The position numbers were made by a program, and so were the translations under genes. From positions 34,162,001-34,226,000 of the forward strand of contig CM034546.1 in the NCBI GenBank assembly GCA_020055645.1: a stretch of 64,000 nucleotides of DNA. The letters are read 5' to 3'. This document shows positions 1-10,394 of the stretch, in pieces. The notes beneath the pieces were generated by a model that saw only the letters and a list, made by a program, of their open reading frames with translations, did no database searches and was not told the DNA's origin. The stretch's first letter is position 1. Every line of letters begins with the position of its first letter. Origin of the DNA: Tomocerus qinae (lineage: Eukaryota > Arthropoda > Collembola > Entomobryomorpha > Tomoceridae).

Positions 1-400
1 ATTCGACATCGAATAGACTGTATTTAATACTAAAATCCGATTTTATGTCCGCAATATTCGTAACGAATACATTTGAAATTCGAATGGAGTATTCGATGTG
101 GAAATCGAATTACTTTTTTGACAGGATTAGATAGGAAACTCGATTAAGTGAAACATTGGGGTCGAATAATATTCGATATTCTAATTCATTTAAGTATCTG
201 GTATTCGAAATTATTTGAATAAGAATATTCCCGGCTTCACTAATGCTAAAGCTTGAACTTCAATAACCTTCTTCGAGCAAAACTGGTATTAATGTGTATA
301 TTAATTGTCCTTAACTATTGTGTTTTAAATGATATTTAAGGTTGAGGTTCATTATAAAATGTTTCCATGAATTAAATATGTAACCTTTGTTGGTTTTAAG
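1..400. other. AT-rich upstream region of the UBM/dsRBD gene
   Basis: No open frame of note. The first 230 bases are full of dispersed ATTCG/CGAAT words, suggesting a decayed repeat. The segment from about 240 to 400 would hold the promoter and 5' UTR of the gene that starts at 401. No TATA box or other element stands out. Confidence 0.4.
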
Positions 401-2333
401 ATGGATTCAAAGCTGGAACAGCGGCGGAAGAGGTTTGCCAACAGCGGCGAAGTTGTTATACCCAGTAACCCATCCCAGCGAACAATAATTGTAAATAATT
501 CTTCCATCTGCATAATTATTATAGAAAAGCTGAAAATTCAATTTTATTCAAATGTCAATGCTTATTTTTGTATTTTAGACTAAAACAACGGAAGAAAGTT
601 TTGAAATTGATCGAGAGGGCGATAATGGAGAGGATGGAATGCACATTGTAAAACCTATTGTCGAAGACAACGTTATTTCTTTCATTGACATGTCATTAGA
701 TGACGTGATTTCCAATCGCAAAGTTAAGGAAGGGACAGATGATGCTATGGAAGTGGAAGCTGGCGTGAATGAATCTTTGGATGACATCATCAAGCGGAAT
801 AAATTAAGGGCTTCTCGTCGCTCAAAAATAGATCAGTTAGTAGACAATACGCCGTACAACCCGGACGTTTCACTGGATGATGTAATCAAGTCGGAGAAGT
901 TCAAGAAACAACATTCTAAAATTTTGGCCCGTTTGGAGAAAGACAAAAGCGAGAAAATAATAATAAAAGAGGTAGAAGTGCAACCCAAACGAGGCCGTGC
1001 GGAAACACTCGACGAAAAATGGGAGAGAATGAACAACAATCCGAAAGTTGCTTATGATGCGAATACTTTGGACATGATGAGTTCAAAGGGCGTGAGCATG
1101 GACGCGCTTAGAATCCTGGAGGTCCTTGCTGGAGCTGGAAATCGTATCAAAATTCTAATTTACAATGTAAAAGATATTGAAGCTGAAATTGAAGCTGCTG
1201 GAGGGAACTGGATTGCTCAACGTTGGCTGGTGGAAATATTTCTGGTTGGAATGGATGAAACTGGAGGACGTTAGCCAATTTTTTATATTATTTTATAAAA
1301 TACGAAATTTATTTCAAAAGTACTAATTTACAAAATATATTTCTAGAAATTAAGTACAAGACAATGGGGATTGGAGCAGCGAATAAAAAACTTTTGGCAA
1401 AATATGCCGCAGCTGAAGATTTGTACTTTAACTTGAAAAAGACTAAATACATTACGGAATTTCCAAAATATTACATCCCGATTGTCCACCGGCTCTCTGT
1501 GACTGTTCACGAACAAGTGATTCAATATCTGGAGAAAAGTTTCCCCGAAGGATACGATGCGGCATTAAATTACAAAATCGTTGTGGACGACAAGGACAAA
1601 GATGAACCGTACTATTGTTGCAGTTTTTTGGTGAATGACACCGTAGTCAGCGAAGGTAACTACATTTTCAAAAAAAATTTGTTAGATTTTTAATATTGAA
1701 TTAGAAATTCTAAATAAATTATATTTCAAATAGTTACCCATGCGAACGAGGACCATGCCGAACTGTTGGCACTGTACAGAGCTTACGAAGCTTTAACCGG
1801 AACCAGGTTTGAAGCCGAAAACTACTTGAAAGGACCTAAAGTCGATGCCGATTTGACAAAGTACAAATTGATTGATAGTCAAGCAATGACAGTCGCTACT
1901 GTCCCATTTGAAGTAATTAAAATAACTTTCCAATCATTTTTAATAGCAAATATTTACTTTTTCGACTAAATTATTTAATTATTACTTTTAATTCTTTTAG
2001 ATTCTGTCGGAGGCTTCTAAAAAAGGCTATCTTCAACGCCAAACTCACAAAAGCGCCATTTTGTTGAAAAAATTCAGTATTCAGCAAGAAGTAGATAATA
2101 GGAATATGACAGAAGCACAAATGGATAGTATTTTGACAGACTTAAGCCAATGCAATTTACGCGGAGAAGAAATTAAATCAGAAACCAAGGTAGAATTTTC
2201 GGTAGATGTAGATGGACTCGAAGAAGACGACGATTACCCTGAAGGTGATCTTCAAATTGTGGAGACGATTATTGATGAAGATTCCGACCCTGAGAAAATT
2301 TCTTTCGTTGGTCCAGAAAGCGATGAAGATTGA
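401..2333 (+). CDS. Five-exon gene: triple UAP56-binding-motif, dsRBD protein (533 aa)
   Basis: I join exons 401-490, 579-1269, 1347-1655, 1734-1912 and 2001-2333. All four introns are GT..AG, 76-88 nt long, and the phases fit (0, 1, 1, 0), giving 533 codons plus TGA. Near the N-terminus are three short motifs like the UAP56-binding motif of ALYREF, UIF and CHTOP: IDMSLDDVISNRK (about residue 66-78), ESLDDIIKRNK (95-105) and VSLDDVIKSEK (127-137), in a charged, probably disordered region. Residues about 203-292 look like a dsRBD: WLVEIFLVGMDETG supplies a beta strand, and GIGAANKKLLAKYAAAEDL is the typical KK-AK-AA helix. This domain is completed only by joining exons 2 and 3. Residues about 314-384 resemble a second, degenerate dsRBD. 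The tail is acidic. Known family logic suggests an mRNA-export or RNP adaptor that recruits the DEAD-box helicase UAP56/DDX39 and binds structured RNA in the nucleus; this role is inference. No exact ortholog is recognised. Confidence 0.8.
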
Positions 2334-2739
2334 TATTTAAAATTTAAAGTTACTTTAACAATATTTAAACGTATAATTTTTTAATATTTTTCAAGAGTAA
2401 TTAACTCACCTTGACCATAAAGCACATGTTTTTTTAGATTTAGTTGACTACTAAAATTAGAATGTAGCCAAAAGAGGTTGAGACAAATTAGTAATAATCT
2501 TAATAATTGTAATTATATGTATGAATTGACTGATATATTAACCACATGATACATTTTGTTACCTGGTGTCAGTACCCTATTATTTTTTGGTGAAATTAGT
2601 TTACGTACCTTTTCGAATAAACTTTGGTACATATTTTTTGCGCATTACATTTAAAAAGTGTTTTTCTTATACATATCTAATTTGAATTTGACCAAGGGGT
2701 ATTAGGATTTTTAATCTTTATTGACAAGAAAATTTCTTG
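2334..2739. other. 3' flank of the UBM/dsRBD gene
   Basis: AT-rich sequence without a credible open frame. It should contain the 3' UTR of the gene ending at 2333; an AATAAA word lies near 2625. Nothing else is recognised. Confidence 0.35.
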
Positions 2740-3235
2740 GGATTAAGGGTCCCCGCCTGTGGATACATGCTGGATGAAGATGTTAGTCCAATGTGACATT
2801 TGCAATCAAATCAAGGAAGAGTTAAGGTGACCATGAGAAAACTAATTTCGTAGATTTTAGTTAGTTTATTTTATATATTAGGTATGGAAACATCTGCAAA
2901 GTTAGAATGCCTGCTTTTGTATGAAAATTGTCTTAGGAGGAAATAAAATGTCGTCAACTTGTCGAAGACTTTTTATGTCTTCGGCGGGTATTGACAATAG
3001 AGTACTGCAATCTATCGATTTTGACCAATAATTGTTGGCTGATGCTTGAAATAAGAAAATGGGGTTGAGGCGCCAGTGGGAGTGTAATTAACTTTTAGGC
3101 TAAATAAATAAATTCCTAAAAAACTAATTGCACCACAAAAATATCGTATTAACGAATTATTTGGGAAGATGGAGGTGGATAAATAGAGATAAACATGCAA
3201 ATAAGGATTTGAGACAGTTTTACATCAACGTGAAT
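2740..3235. repeat. Left copy of the NB-ARC 3'-flank duplication
   Basis: This stretch matches 58880-59370 at high identity in the same orientation and marks one edge of the duplicated receptor locus. It includes a block near 2930-3110 with the words TATGTCTTCGGCGGGTATTG and GACGCCAGT-like sequence (here GGCGCCAGT). That block recurs near 6051, 58450, 59090 and 59385. The match to the right copy breaks at about 3225, where a foldback element begins. Confidence 0.7.
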
Positions 3236-3690
3236 TCCGGATGAAGATATTTGTCCAACGCTGCATTAAGTAGGACGTACGTTGGCAACCGGCAAATTAT
3301 TCTGACTATCATATTGCCTCTTAACTTTTTTTGCAGGAAAAGAATCAACTCAAAAACCAAAAGAGCTACAAGAAAGTTTAAATAGGGAAAAAGATGCTCC
3401 ATAACCTATAGCATTCGGCTCCGAAAGAATATTTTAAACTTTTCTCTGTAGTTGCGATTAATTGCAAATTCCGCACGAAAACGTTTATATCTCCAGATTG
3501 GACCAATATGTTTGAAATATTCTTTCGGAGCCGAATGCAGGGGATTGTGGACTATCTGTTTGCCTATTTAAACTTTTTTGTAGGTCTATTGGTTTTTGAG
3601 TTGATTCTTTTCCTGCAAAAAAAGTTAAGAGGCAATATGATAGTCAGAATAATTTGCCCGTTGCCCACAGACACTTCCCTTAATAAAATA
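3236..3690. mobile_element. Foldback (long inverted repeat) element
   Basis: The arms 3286-3440 and 3505-3665 are near-perfect reverse complements of each other, both carrying a TTCTTTCGGAGCCGAATGC-type core and a CTCTTAACTTTTTTTGCAGG-type arm. One arm recurs alone at about 29150-29350. The element sits where the left receptor-flank duplication departs from the right copy, so it is an insertion after or around the duplication. No coding capacity; the short open frames on both strands are products of the inverted repeat. Confidence 0.7.
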
Positions 3691-3750
3691 TGCCTTTTTG
3701 GCACGAAAATTTGATATTTCATTGCCATGTAAGAAACTATTTTAACAGAA

Positions 3751-4962
3751 GTGGGAGTTGAAGGTGTAAGTCTTGGAAGGAAGATGTTACATGCGCTACT
3801 CTACGCAGATGACACAGTAGTGTTAGCGAAGACGGCCAAAGGTCTACAAATGAAAATTAATATACTGACAAGATACTTTGACAAACTGGGGTTAGTAGTT
3901 AACAAAGATAAGACGAAGATAATTATTTTTAGGAGGAAGGGAAGAATCGGCAAGAAGGAGGAATTTACAATGCTAGGGGAGAAACTAGAGATTGTGAACG
4001 AATATAGATATCTCGGGGTTGTGTTATCATCAAGTATAATTTTTAGAAAAGCTGCAGAAGATAGGAAGGTAAAGGGAATGGGGGCAGTAAACAGAACACT
4101 AAGCATTCTCAGAAGAGGCAGAACGGATTCTTACGAGGCAATAAACAAATTATATGAAACAGTAGCTAGAGCGACTTTACTGTATGGATGTGAGGTATGG
4201 GGTTTAGGATATATGGATATACTGGAAAGAGTACAGACGCACTTTTATAAGAGGGTGCTTGGACTCGAGAGATACACTGCGGGGTATATAGTCAGACTTG
4301 AATGCGCAAGAATACATACAGAAATAAACGTATGGGAACGCACGCTTAGATATTGGAAGAGAGTATTGCAGATGAAAGAAGACAGTTTACCAAGAATAGC
4401 ATATATGGCATTAAAGAAAGCAGATACAGAGAGCAAAGAAGAATGTAAATATAATTGGGTTACTCAAGTTAGACTAGGCTTACAAAAATATAAATGTGAT
4501 GATGCATGGAATCTGCAAAATGTGGATACTGAGGATTACAGGATGACAGTAGAGAAAATAAGATTACAACTATACGAAAAGGATGTACAAAGGGTAGCGC
4601 AATCAGAAAGAAATGCATTTTACGAGAGATATATAACGGATGTAGGTATACCAGCAACATACCTAACTCTAAGAATGGGAACAAATGACAAGAGAATAAT
4701 AGCTGGAGCCAGATTAGGAGGCAACTATTTTATAATAGATGGCAAAATATGTAGATTTTTCCCTACACTAAAATGCCAATACTGCAACCTAGATAAACTA
4801 GACAACATCCTCCATATCATATGTGAATGTCCAATTCTGAAATCTGAAGCAATCAGCAGTATATATCATAATAAGAACAGGCAGGAACAAACAGAATATA
4901 CATGGCAGGATATTTGCTCCATTAAAAGCAGAGAGCAGGAGTCGAATTGTGTCAGCAAATAA
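3751..4962 (+). CDS. LINE reverse transcriptase, C-terminal part (403 aa, 5'-truncated)
   Basis: The frame opens at the truncated 5' end of the LINE and runs uninterrupted to TAA. RT motif C appears near the start as LLYADDTVVLA, followed by a motif D/E region with NKDKTKIIIF and a thumb-type segment with YRYLGVVLSS. Near the C-terminus a Cys-His cluster (CQYCNLDKLDNILHIICECP) has the C-x2-C...H-x4-C spacing typical of non-LTR RT tails. The fingers and RT motifs before YADD are missing, as is the endonuclease, so the product cannot be active. The broken LINE at 25663-27705 carries a related RT (shared EIVNxYxYLGxxxS region). The first residues are arbitrary, since the true start lay in the lost 5' part. 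Confidence 0.9.
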   Translation: MGVEGVSLGRKMLHALLYADDTVVLAKTAKGLQMKINILTRYFDKLGLVVNKDKTKIIIFRRKGRIGKKEEFTMLGEKLEIVNEYRYLGVVLSSSIIFRKAAEDRKVKGMGAVNRTLSILRRGRTDSYEAINKLYETVARATLLYGCEVWGLGYMDILERVQTHFYKRVLGLERYTAGYIVRLECARIHTEINVWERTLRYWKRVLQMKEDSLPRIAYMALKKADTESKEECKYNWVTQVRLGLQKYKCDDAWNLQNVDTEDYRMTVEKIRLQLYEKDVQRVAQSERNAFYERYITDVGIPATYLTLRMGTNDKRIIAGARLGGNYFIIDGKICRFFPTLKCQYCNLDKLDNILHIICECPILKSEAISSIYHNKNRQEQTEYTWQDICSIKSREQESNCVSK

Positions 4963-5227
4963 AAACGTGTCTACGTACTAAAGTTGAATACGATACAGAA
5001 ACCCGTAGCATCTAAAACGTTTAACAAGCTAAGTCAATACAAAGCGGACACAAGTAAGTAAAACGCTATACTGTATAATATATAAATATCGATAGAATAA
5101 ACACTTCATACACTTAAAAGTAATATAAAATGTAAGTTATAAGGTAATTAGGATAAGGAATAGACATAATAAGAAACTATAAAGTAAAAAAACGGTGAAT
5201 AATAAATGCTTTTGTAAAGTCAACAGA

Positions 5228-5755
5228 ATGGTCGGAGAAAAACTCTTCATCATAATGATGCTGATGAATACTGTGAACGTCTCAGAAGACATAACAAAAA
5301 AGATAGCTGAACTTAGAGACTTCGCTGAACAAAATAAAAAGATTTTTGGTGCACCCTGGAGCTTCGGAAAGAAATTTGACTTTGATTACAGTAACATCTA
5401 TAATAATCAATTACAGTATCAGCTACTAAACGCATTTATCAATACTAAACAAATAAAAGCAGAAGAGAAACAGCAAGAAATAATGGAGTTAGATTTAGAT
5501 AGAGAAAAAATGTACTTTGAAGTAATAATAAGCTTATTATGTACAATAACAACTGGAATATGGACGCTAGTATGCTTACTCTGCAGGAAAGAACTAGCAC
5601 AGATAAGGAGAGGTAATAAAAATAAAGATAGAAGGTTGTTAGAAACAGAGCTGGAACTAAGAACGTTAAGACAGGAAGAAGATGGGAGCAAAGAATTGTT
5701 AGAACAGAGCGTTGTAAATAGCCTTGTAAATAATAAGCGAAGGGATAGGAGGTAG
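5228..5755 (+). CDS. Membrane-anchored coiled-coil ORF downstream of RT in the LINE (175 aa)
   Basis: The first in-frame ATG is at 5228. Residues 1-20 are hydrophobic and look like a signal sequence or anchor (LFIIMMLMN core). The middle is helical and charged. About residues 104-125 form a clear membrane span (VIISLLCTITTGIWTLVCLL), followed by a basic, Lys/Arg/Glu-rich helical tail. The ORF begins 230 nt after the RT stop and lies inside the TSD-bounded element, so it belongs to the LINE rather than to the host. An ORF placed 3' of RT is unusual for non-LTR elements. No homologous family is recognised and the function is unknown. It could also be an internally captured host fragment. Confidence 0.6.
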   Translation: MVGEKLFIIMMLMNTVNVSEDITKKIAELRDFAEQNKKIFGAPWSFGKKFDFDYSNIYNNQLQYQLLNAFINTKQIKAEEKQQEIMELDLDREKMYFEVIISLLCTITTGIWTLVCLLCRKELAQIRRGNKNKDRRLLETELELRTLRQEEDGSKELLEQSVVNSLVNNKRRDRR

Positions 5756-6050
5756 AAGTGAGGATATAAAATGTATAAGGGTAATTATAGCTTTTAGTAT
5801 AAGTTAGTGGTAATAATTTTATTAGTACATAACACTATAAGAAACAAAAACTTGTATTAATCTAAAAATAGGTATAGTATATAGAGCAGAGATATAGTAT
5901 ATAATAAACTAGCCTATAAAATATAACAAACAAATGTCAAGCATAACAATATACATTGTAATTGTAAATTGTCCTGGGTCCATGGGCGCGAGCCCGTAGG
6001 GACCGTCAGTAATAAATAAAAATAAAAAAATAAAATGTAAGAAACTATTT

Positions 6051-6440
6051 ATGTCTTCGGCGGGTGATGACAATAGAATAGATTACTGTCCTTCGATTGT
6101 GACCAAGAAATGTCTGCTAGCGATCGAAATGAGAAAATGCGGTAGCGACGCCAGTAAAAGAAAGATAGATTTTATAGTTTATTTTGCTTTAACACAGATA
6201 ATAAAATTCATTAAAATAAAGACCTTATTTACAAAAGGTCATAAATGATTTAATATAATTTTATTTCATAGCCTTTTATGATTTCTGTGAATAACATTTA
6301 GGAGGTTCGAAAAGTAAACATGAACAAAGGCAAAACAAACAGGCCATTAAAGTAACTACAAGAGGAATTACTGCATCATCAAAAGAAAAAGAAATTTCCA
6401 CAATCCAATCCTCGACATCTGGAATCACAATTATGTCAAG
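6051..6440. repeat. Continuation of the NB-ARC 3'-flank duplication
   Basis: After the LINE, sequence again matches the right copy (from about 59385), through the TCTTCGGCGGGTGATGACAA block and on to the end of the receptor main exon. It includes the probable 3' UTR of the minus-strand gene. No separate gene is seen. Confidence 0.7.
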
Positions 6441-6444
6441 TAGT

Positions 6445-6660
6445 TTAATACAATTCCATTAACTCCATAAAATCTTTCCACTCCATTCCCCTCCCCCTTC
6501 CTCCCTCCCACAAATAATAATCTGCTTTTCTGTCGACGTGGCTGGAGAGAGCCGACAAATCTTCTTCCTTCCAATTGATTCTTCCGACTGCAATTCTCTT
6601 TATTTCTTTCTTCGTCAACTCAAACTCAATCAACTCTTTTGGTGTAATTGATTCAGACAA
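6445..6660 (-). pseudogene. Detached C-terminal tail of left NB-ARC gene (frameshifted)
   Basis: This minus-strand frame encodes TPKELIEFELTKKEIKRIAV and a WKEEDLSALSSHVDRKADYY-type ending. It is homologous to the last 75 or so residues of the intact right copy (59772-63029) but is out of frame with the left main exon. Compared with the right copy, the left one carries a longer, different sequence at about 6650-6695 with a run of nine A/T, which causes the shift. The left product would instead end in a short unrelated tail at 6630. Confidence 0.75.
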
Positions 6661-9305
6661 AAGGAAAAAAAAATTCTAAATTTAATGTGAGCAACGAGTT
6701 CGTCTGTCTGGAAGTGACCCAACAATTCCTCCACTTCTTTGAAAGAAAAGCCATCCAGAATGAGTTTCTCCACTCTCTTCCCTCCACCTACAACTACCGT
6801 GTTAGATAATGCGATGATAGCGTTATTCATCTTGATATGGGTGACGCTTTTGGGAAGTTTATCTACATTCACTTCATTCATCTGATAGAAGTGTATGTGT
6901 GTGAGGTTAGCAGATTGTAAAGAAGACAACAAGGAAGAATCGGACATCCAACTAAGTGTCAAATATTTCAGATTTGGAAGGTCAATTGGTTCATTACAAA
7001 CAACTTCTGCCCAACCTAAATCCAATTTTTCAATTGTTGGAGGAAGGTAAGAAATGTCTAAAGAAGAATACCAGAAGTACATCTCTTTGACTTTCATTTT
7101 CGTCTTTTCTACTAATGGAATATCCCTCAATTCTAGTCTTTGAATATTCCATCTGGCCTCTTTCAAGTTTAACACTTTCACTCTAAATAAGTGAAGATAT
7201 TCCATGGAGATTTCGTCACTCAACTCGATAGACATGTTAACTCTCTCCTCACCCTGGAGTGTCAATTTATTGATTTTGTGGAAGTCACAGAATTCGTTGA
7301 GATTCGCCTCCTCCACTTCCCGTCCATTTCTATTGAATGAGACATTATCTAAAGTCAAATCCTCTGGAGACAGTCGATCGAAAGATGAAAGATCCAATGA
7401 ACAATGACTCAATTTAATTTTACTTGATTCTCCTCCCAATTCCAATTTGATTGTAGATCTATCATATTCCTTTACCAGAAAATAATTGCACTTTATGAGA
7501 TCTGAATGGACTAATCGAATCAAAGTGCCAAGTGAATCTTCCAAATAAATGACTTGGAATCTTTTTCTGCTTTCCAGAAGTTCCTTAAGTTCTCCAGTGT
7601 TGTCCATTTTGCAATAAATAATCAACTGATGACCCCAAATCAGATCTCTGGACAATTCTTCTTTCAATCCCAACATCCCCATCTTTACAGCATAGTTAGA
7701 ATGTTTTCTCGTTTCCTCCATTTCTTCCTTATCCAATTCCTTTAGAATCTCCAAACTTTCTTCCAATTTTTCATTCTTGGCTAGACAAATAGAATAATTA
7801 AATCTAGATGTTTGATTTTTCAACTCCTGATGAATAAATCGGGCCAACTGAACCGACTCCTCAAACCTCTCTTCTCCAATCAATTTTCTTAATTGCTCTT
7901 GATCGAGTAACTCTGCTCTGACTTTTGGAAATTCTTTTCTTAGTTCTTCATCAGCGTACTTGGTGAAAGGAATTAATTTGTATTCGATGAATCCCTCGCA
8001 GCCGAGAATCTTCTTCAACGTCTCATTTTGTGTCTGCCGCCCAATGTGACGAATTACTTGCTGCAAAAGTCGATGGACACTCAACGAAATCTTGATTTCA
8101 TCCTCAATTTTCACTTTCTTTTTGGCAACAAACGAATATCTCTTTAATATTTTGATGGCCATTTTTAATTCCTCGTTCTCGAAATTTAATACTTTCATTA
8201 AAAATTCGACTTCTACGTCGTCTGGTCGCATATATCCAAGGAGTAGCAAAATTTCGTAGGCTTCTTTTCCACAATTTTCTTTTATTATTAATTCTAGAGC
8301 AATCTTTACATTATTATTGATTGTCCGTTCATAGTCATCAAATCGTTCATCAATGATCTTTTCCAATTTGTTCTTCTCAAGGTAGCTTTTTAGATCAATA
8401 TTTCCACAGTTGATAGCTGCAGCGGCCAATTGAAGAGCTAAAGGTAGATTTGCAGTCAATGTGCATAATTCCGTTAGTTCTGAATCCGTTCTTCCTATTG
8501 AAGCAAGTAATGTTGATGTTAAGAATTCCAGACTTTCTTCTTCGCTGAAAATGTCTAATTCAAGATCAGATATTTTCCCGTATCCAATATTTTCCGTCCC
8601 CCATTCACGACTTCTTGAAGTGATGATACAATAAAAGTTTTTTTCGTCTTTAGGAAGGACATTTATAATCCCTTCCTCTCCTTTGTAATTTACTGCATTG
8701 TCGTAGATCCAAAGACAATTAAATGCAGACAACGCATCAAAACATTTTCGAGAATAATCTTGAACTTTGACCAATTTGTCTAAATGTTTAATCTCCAAAT
8801 CTCTGGCCAGACTTTCAAAGGATGTGAGTAGACTGCCCTCCCCGCAGTCGATCCATAAGATATGATCATATTTTTGTTCGTAAGTGTGTGCATACCATTT
8901 GACAGTGAGAGTTTTTCCGACTCCGCCCATCCCCGAATATTTGGACGCTGTCAGGGACTCGCAGATGACAAGCATTCGATTCTCATCCTTCAAAATGCGG
9001 TCTTGTAACTCTTGAATTAGGAGTTTCCCTTCGAATTTTCTTTTCAGAAGGGATTTTATTAGCATTTTTTTATCTGGCCACCACTTTTTTATTTTCGGGT
9101 TGAGAACCGGATTTCGGGTTCGAATTGGAAAGGACTTATGTGGAAGAGAGTGTCTGTCGCTGGTTTCTAGAATTTCTTGGGCACAACGCTCATTGCTCGT
9201 TTTGCGTAGTATTTCTAGAAATGTATCTCTAATCTGCCCCCAATCCTTCTTTTGTAGTGTAGATAGCAGTTTTCGGTTTTGTTTAATTGGAGTACTTTCA
9301 ACCTC
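6630..9305 (-). CDS. NB-ARC receptor main exon, left copy (891 codons)
   Basis: I begin at 9305, directly after the acceptor ATTTACAG, because the frame is open from there and the right copy has the same acceptor at 63030. The first 45 residues (EVESTPIKQNRKLL, TLQKKDWGQIRDTFLEILRK) form the second half of a CARD. Then come the P-loop GMGGVGKT (about 125-132), a Walker B-like LWIYDNA, the sensor-like IITSRSREWG and a GLPL-type NLPLALQLA. These are the marks of the NB-ARC module of Apaf-1, CED-4 and NLRs. A winged-helix region follows, then one TPR-like helical unit, then leucine-rich repeat-like segments (for example LPNLKYLTLSWMSD). The known family role is a nucleotide-switched scaffold that oligomerises to trigger apoptosis or immunity. 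The likely first exon is 22933-23052, giving 931 aa. The C-terminus is truncated relative to the right copy, so function may be impaired. Confidence 0.85.
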   Translation of the reverse strand, partial: EVESTPIKQNRKLLSTLQKKDWGQIRDTFLEILRKTSNERCAQEILETSDRHSLPHKSFPIRTRNPVLNPKIKKWWPDKKMLIKSLLKRKFEGKLLIQELQDRILKDENRMLVICESLTASKYSGMGGVGKTLTVKWYAHTYEQKYDHILWIDCGEGSLLTSFESLARDLEIKHLDKLVKVQDYSRKCFDALSAFNCLWIYDNAVNYKGEEGIINVLPKDEKNFYCIITSRSREWGTENIGYGKISDLELDIFSEEESLEFLTSTLLASIGRTDSELTELCTLTANLPLALQLAAAAINCGNIDLKSYLEKNKLEKIIDERFDDYERTINNNVKIALELIIKENCGKEAYEILLLLGYMRPDDVEVEFLMKVLNFENEELKMAIKILKRYSFVAKKKVKIEDEIKISLSVHRLLQQVIRHIGRQTQNETLKKILGCEGFIEYKLIPFTKYADEELRKEFPKVRAELLDQEQLRKLIGEERFEESVQLARFIHQELKNQTSRFNYSICLAKNEKLEESLEILKELDKEEMEETRKHSNYAVKMGMLGLKEELSRDLIWGHQLIIYCKMDNTGELKELLESRKRFQVIYLEDSLGTLIRLVHSDLIKCNYFLVKEYDRSTIKLELGGESSKIKLSHCSLDLSSFDRLSPEDLTLDNVSFNRNGREVEEANLNEFCDFHKINKLTLQGEERVNMSIELSDEISMEYLHLFRVKVLNLKEARWNIQRLELRDIPLVEKTKMKVKEMYFWYSSLDISYLPPTIEKLDLGWAEVVCNEPIDLPNLKYLTLSWMSDSSLLSSLQSANLTHIHFYQMNEVNVDKLPKSVTHIKMNNAIIALSNTVVVGGGKRVEKLILDGFSFKEVEELLGHFQTDELVAHIKFRIFFSFCLNQLHQKS

Positions 9306-10394
9306 CTGTAAATGATATTTAAATAAACCATTTACAAACCTGAAGGTTGTCTATTTCTGTTCTATTCGAATGCAGTGTTGAAAAAGAATTTGGAAAGCAT
9401 GTTGATTAAAATTTGTGTTTGTGACGTTAAAGTAAGTTGATAATAAGCAAAAGGTATGGCAAAATAGCAACTACACAATGCAATTGGTCTAACTGGCAAG
9501 TATTATTCCTTCTAAACTGCAACCATTCTTGCGATGATGGAAATATTTCGCGTTAATTCCTTCACCCAAAGTTCTTGAGACCCCATCACCAAATACTTGC
9601 CAGGTTTTCTATGACCGGAAAGACCGGAAAGTAATATTTTATAGCTTTTTAAAAGAAATTAGATAGAAGTAGACTGGAAGTTTCGATTGTTTACTTTTAC
9701 TGGCAGAAATACCCGCAAACATTATATATATATAAACTCTACAATCTATAAGTTTATCTATATCCTTTCGCGGGGATTTCTACCTCAAAAGTTATAACAC
9801 AGAGTGAATGTAAACTTCCACTCTATCCTTACTTATGACTCTACTAGCTTTTTATGTCAATGTAGTCGACTACATGACCGTCTCAGAAAGGTTGCGTACG
9901 TCGGCCTGTAGAAGCCTCTTATAAGCAAATGGCAAATTAAATTAGCAAATTCGAAGCAATTTCGAGAAAATATCACCCTCAAATCTTTCCTTCTAACCTT
10001 CCACAGGTCGTTAAAAATTTAACATTTAGCAACATTTAGTCAAAGAAAGCGTAAAAATTCCAATTTCGGACACGTAAAATGTAACTCGAAAACCATTTTA
10101 TCGATTGAAGTACATGTTTAATGAAACTCTCGGAGTACACTTAGATGATCAAATATCGAAGTCCCACGAACACAAAAAGGAAACAAAAACTTCAGTTTGA
10201 ATAAATAACCTAACATTTCTTATGTTTATCTATACTAAATTATTTCAGAAAAGCGGCAAAAATAGTGAACGGATGCTATATAAAAGTAACTATATATTGC
10301 TGAAAACTATTTTTAAAGCTTTTGTTTCATGACTCTGCAACCGTTGAAGTCGCTCTTTTATAATGGGTTTGGGCTCTACTGCCGCCTAATCTTT
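9306..10394. other. Intron-side flank of left receptor, duplicated at 63030-63930
   Basis: No gene is seen. The sequence aligns along most of its length with 63030-63930, including TTAGCAAATT and AAAATAGTGAACG segments, so the segmental duplication extends upstream of the main exon. The left copy has an extra segment near 9347-9395. It is interpreted as intron of the minus-strand receptor gene. Confidence 0.65.

Larger units (their letters stand above)
3743..6034 (+). mobile_element. 5'-truncated non-LTR retrotransposon (LINE) with 16-bp TSD
   Basis: Exact 16-bp target duplications, ATGTAAGAAACTATTT, lie at 3727-3742 and 6035-6050. The element starts inside the reverse transcriptase, so it is 5'-truncated. 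It contains the RT remainder (3751-4962), a separate downstream ORF (5228-5755), and ends in a GC-rich inverted motif (GGGCGCGAGCCCG) followed by an A/T tail of AATAAA-like units. The target is the TATGTCTTCGGCGGG repeat block that flanks the NB-ARC genes. An exact TSD and an open RT frame point to a fairly recent insertion. Confidence 0.9.
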
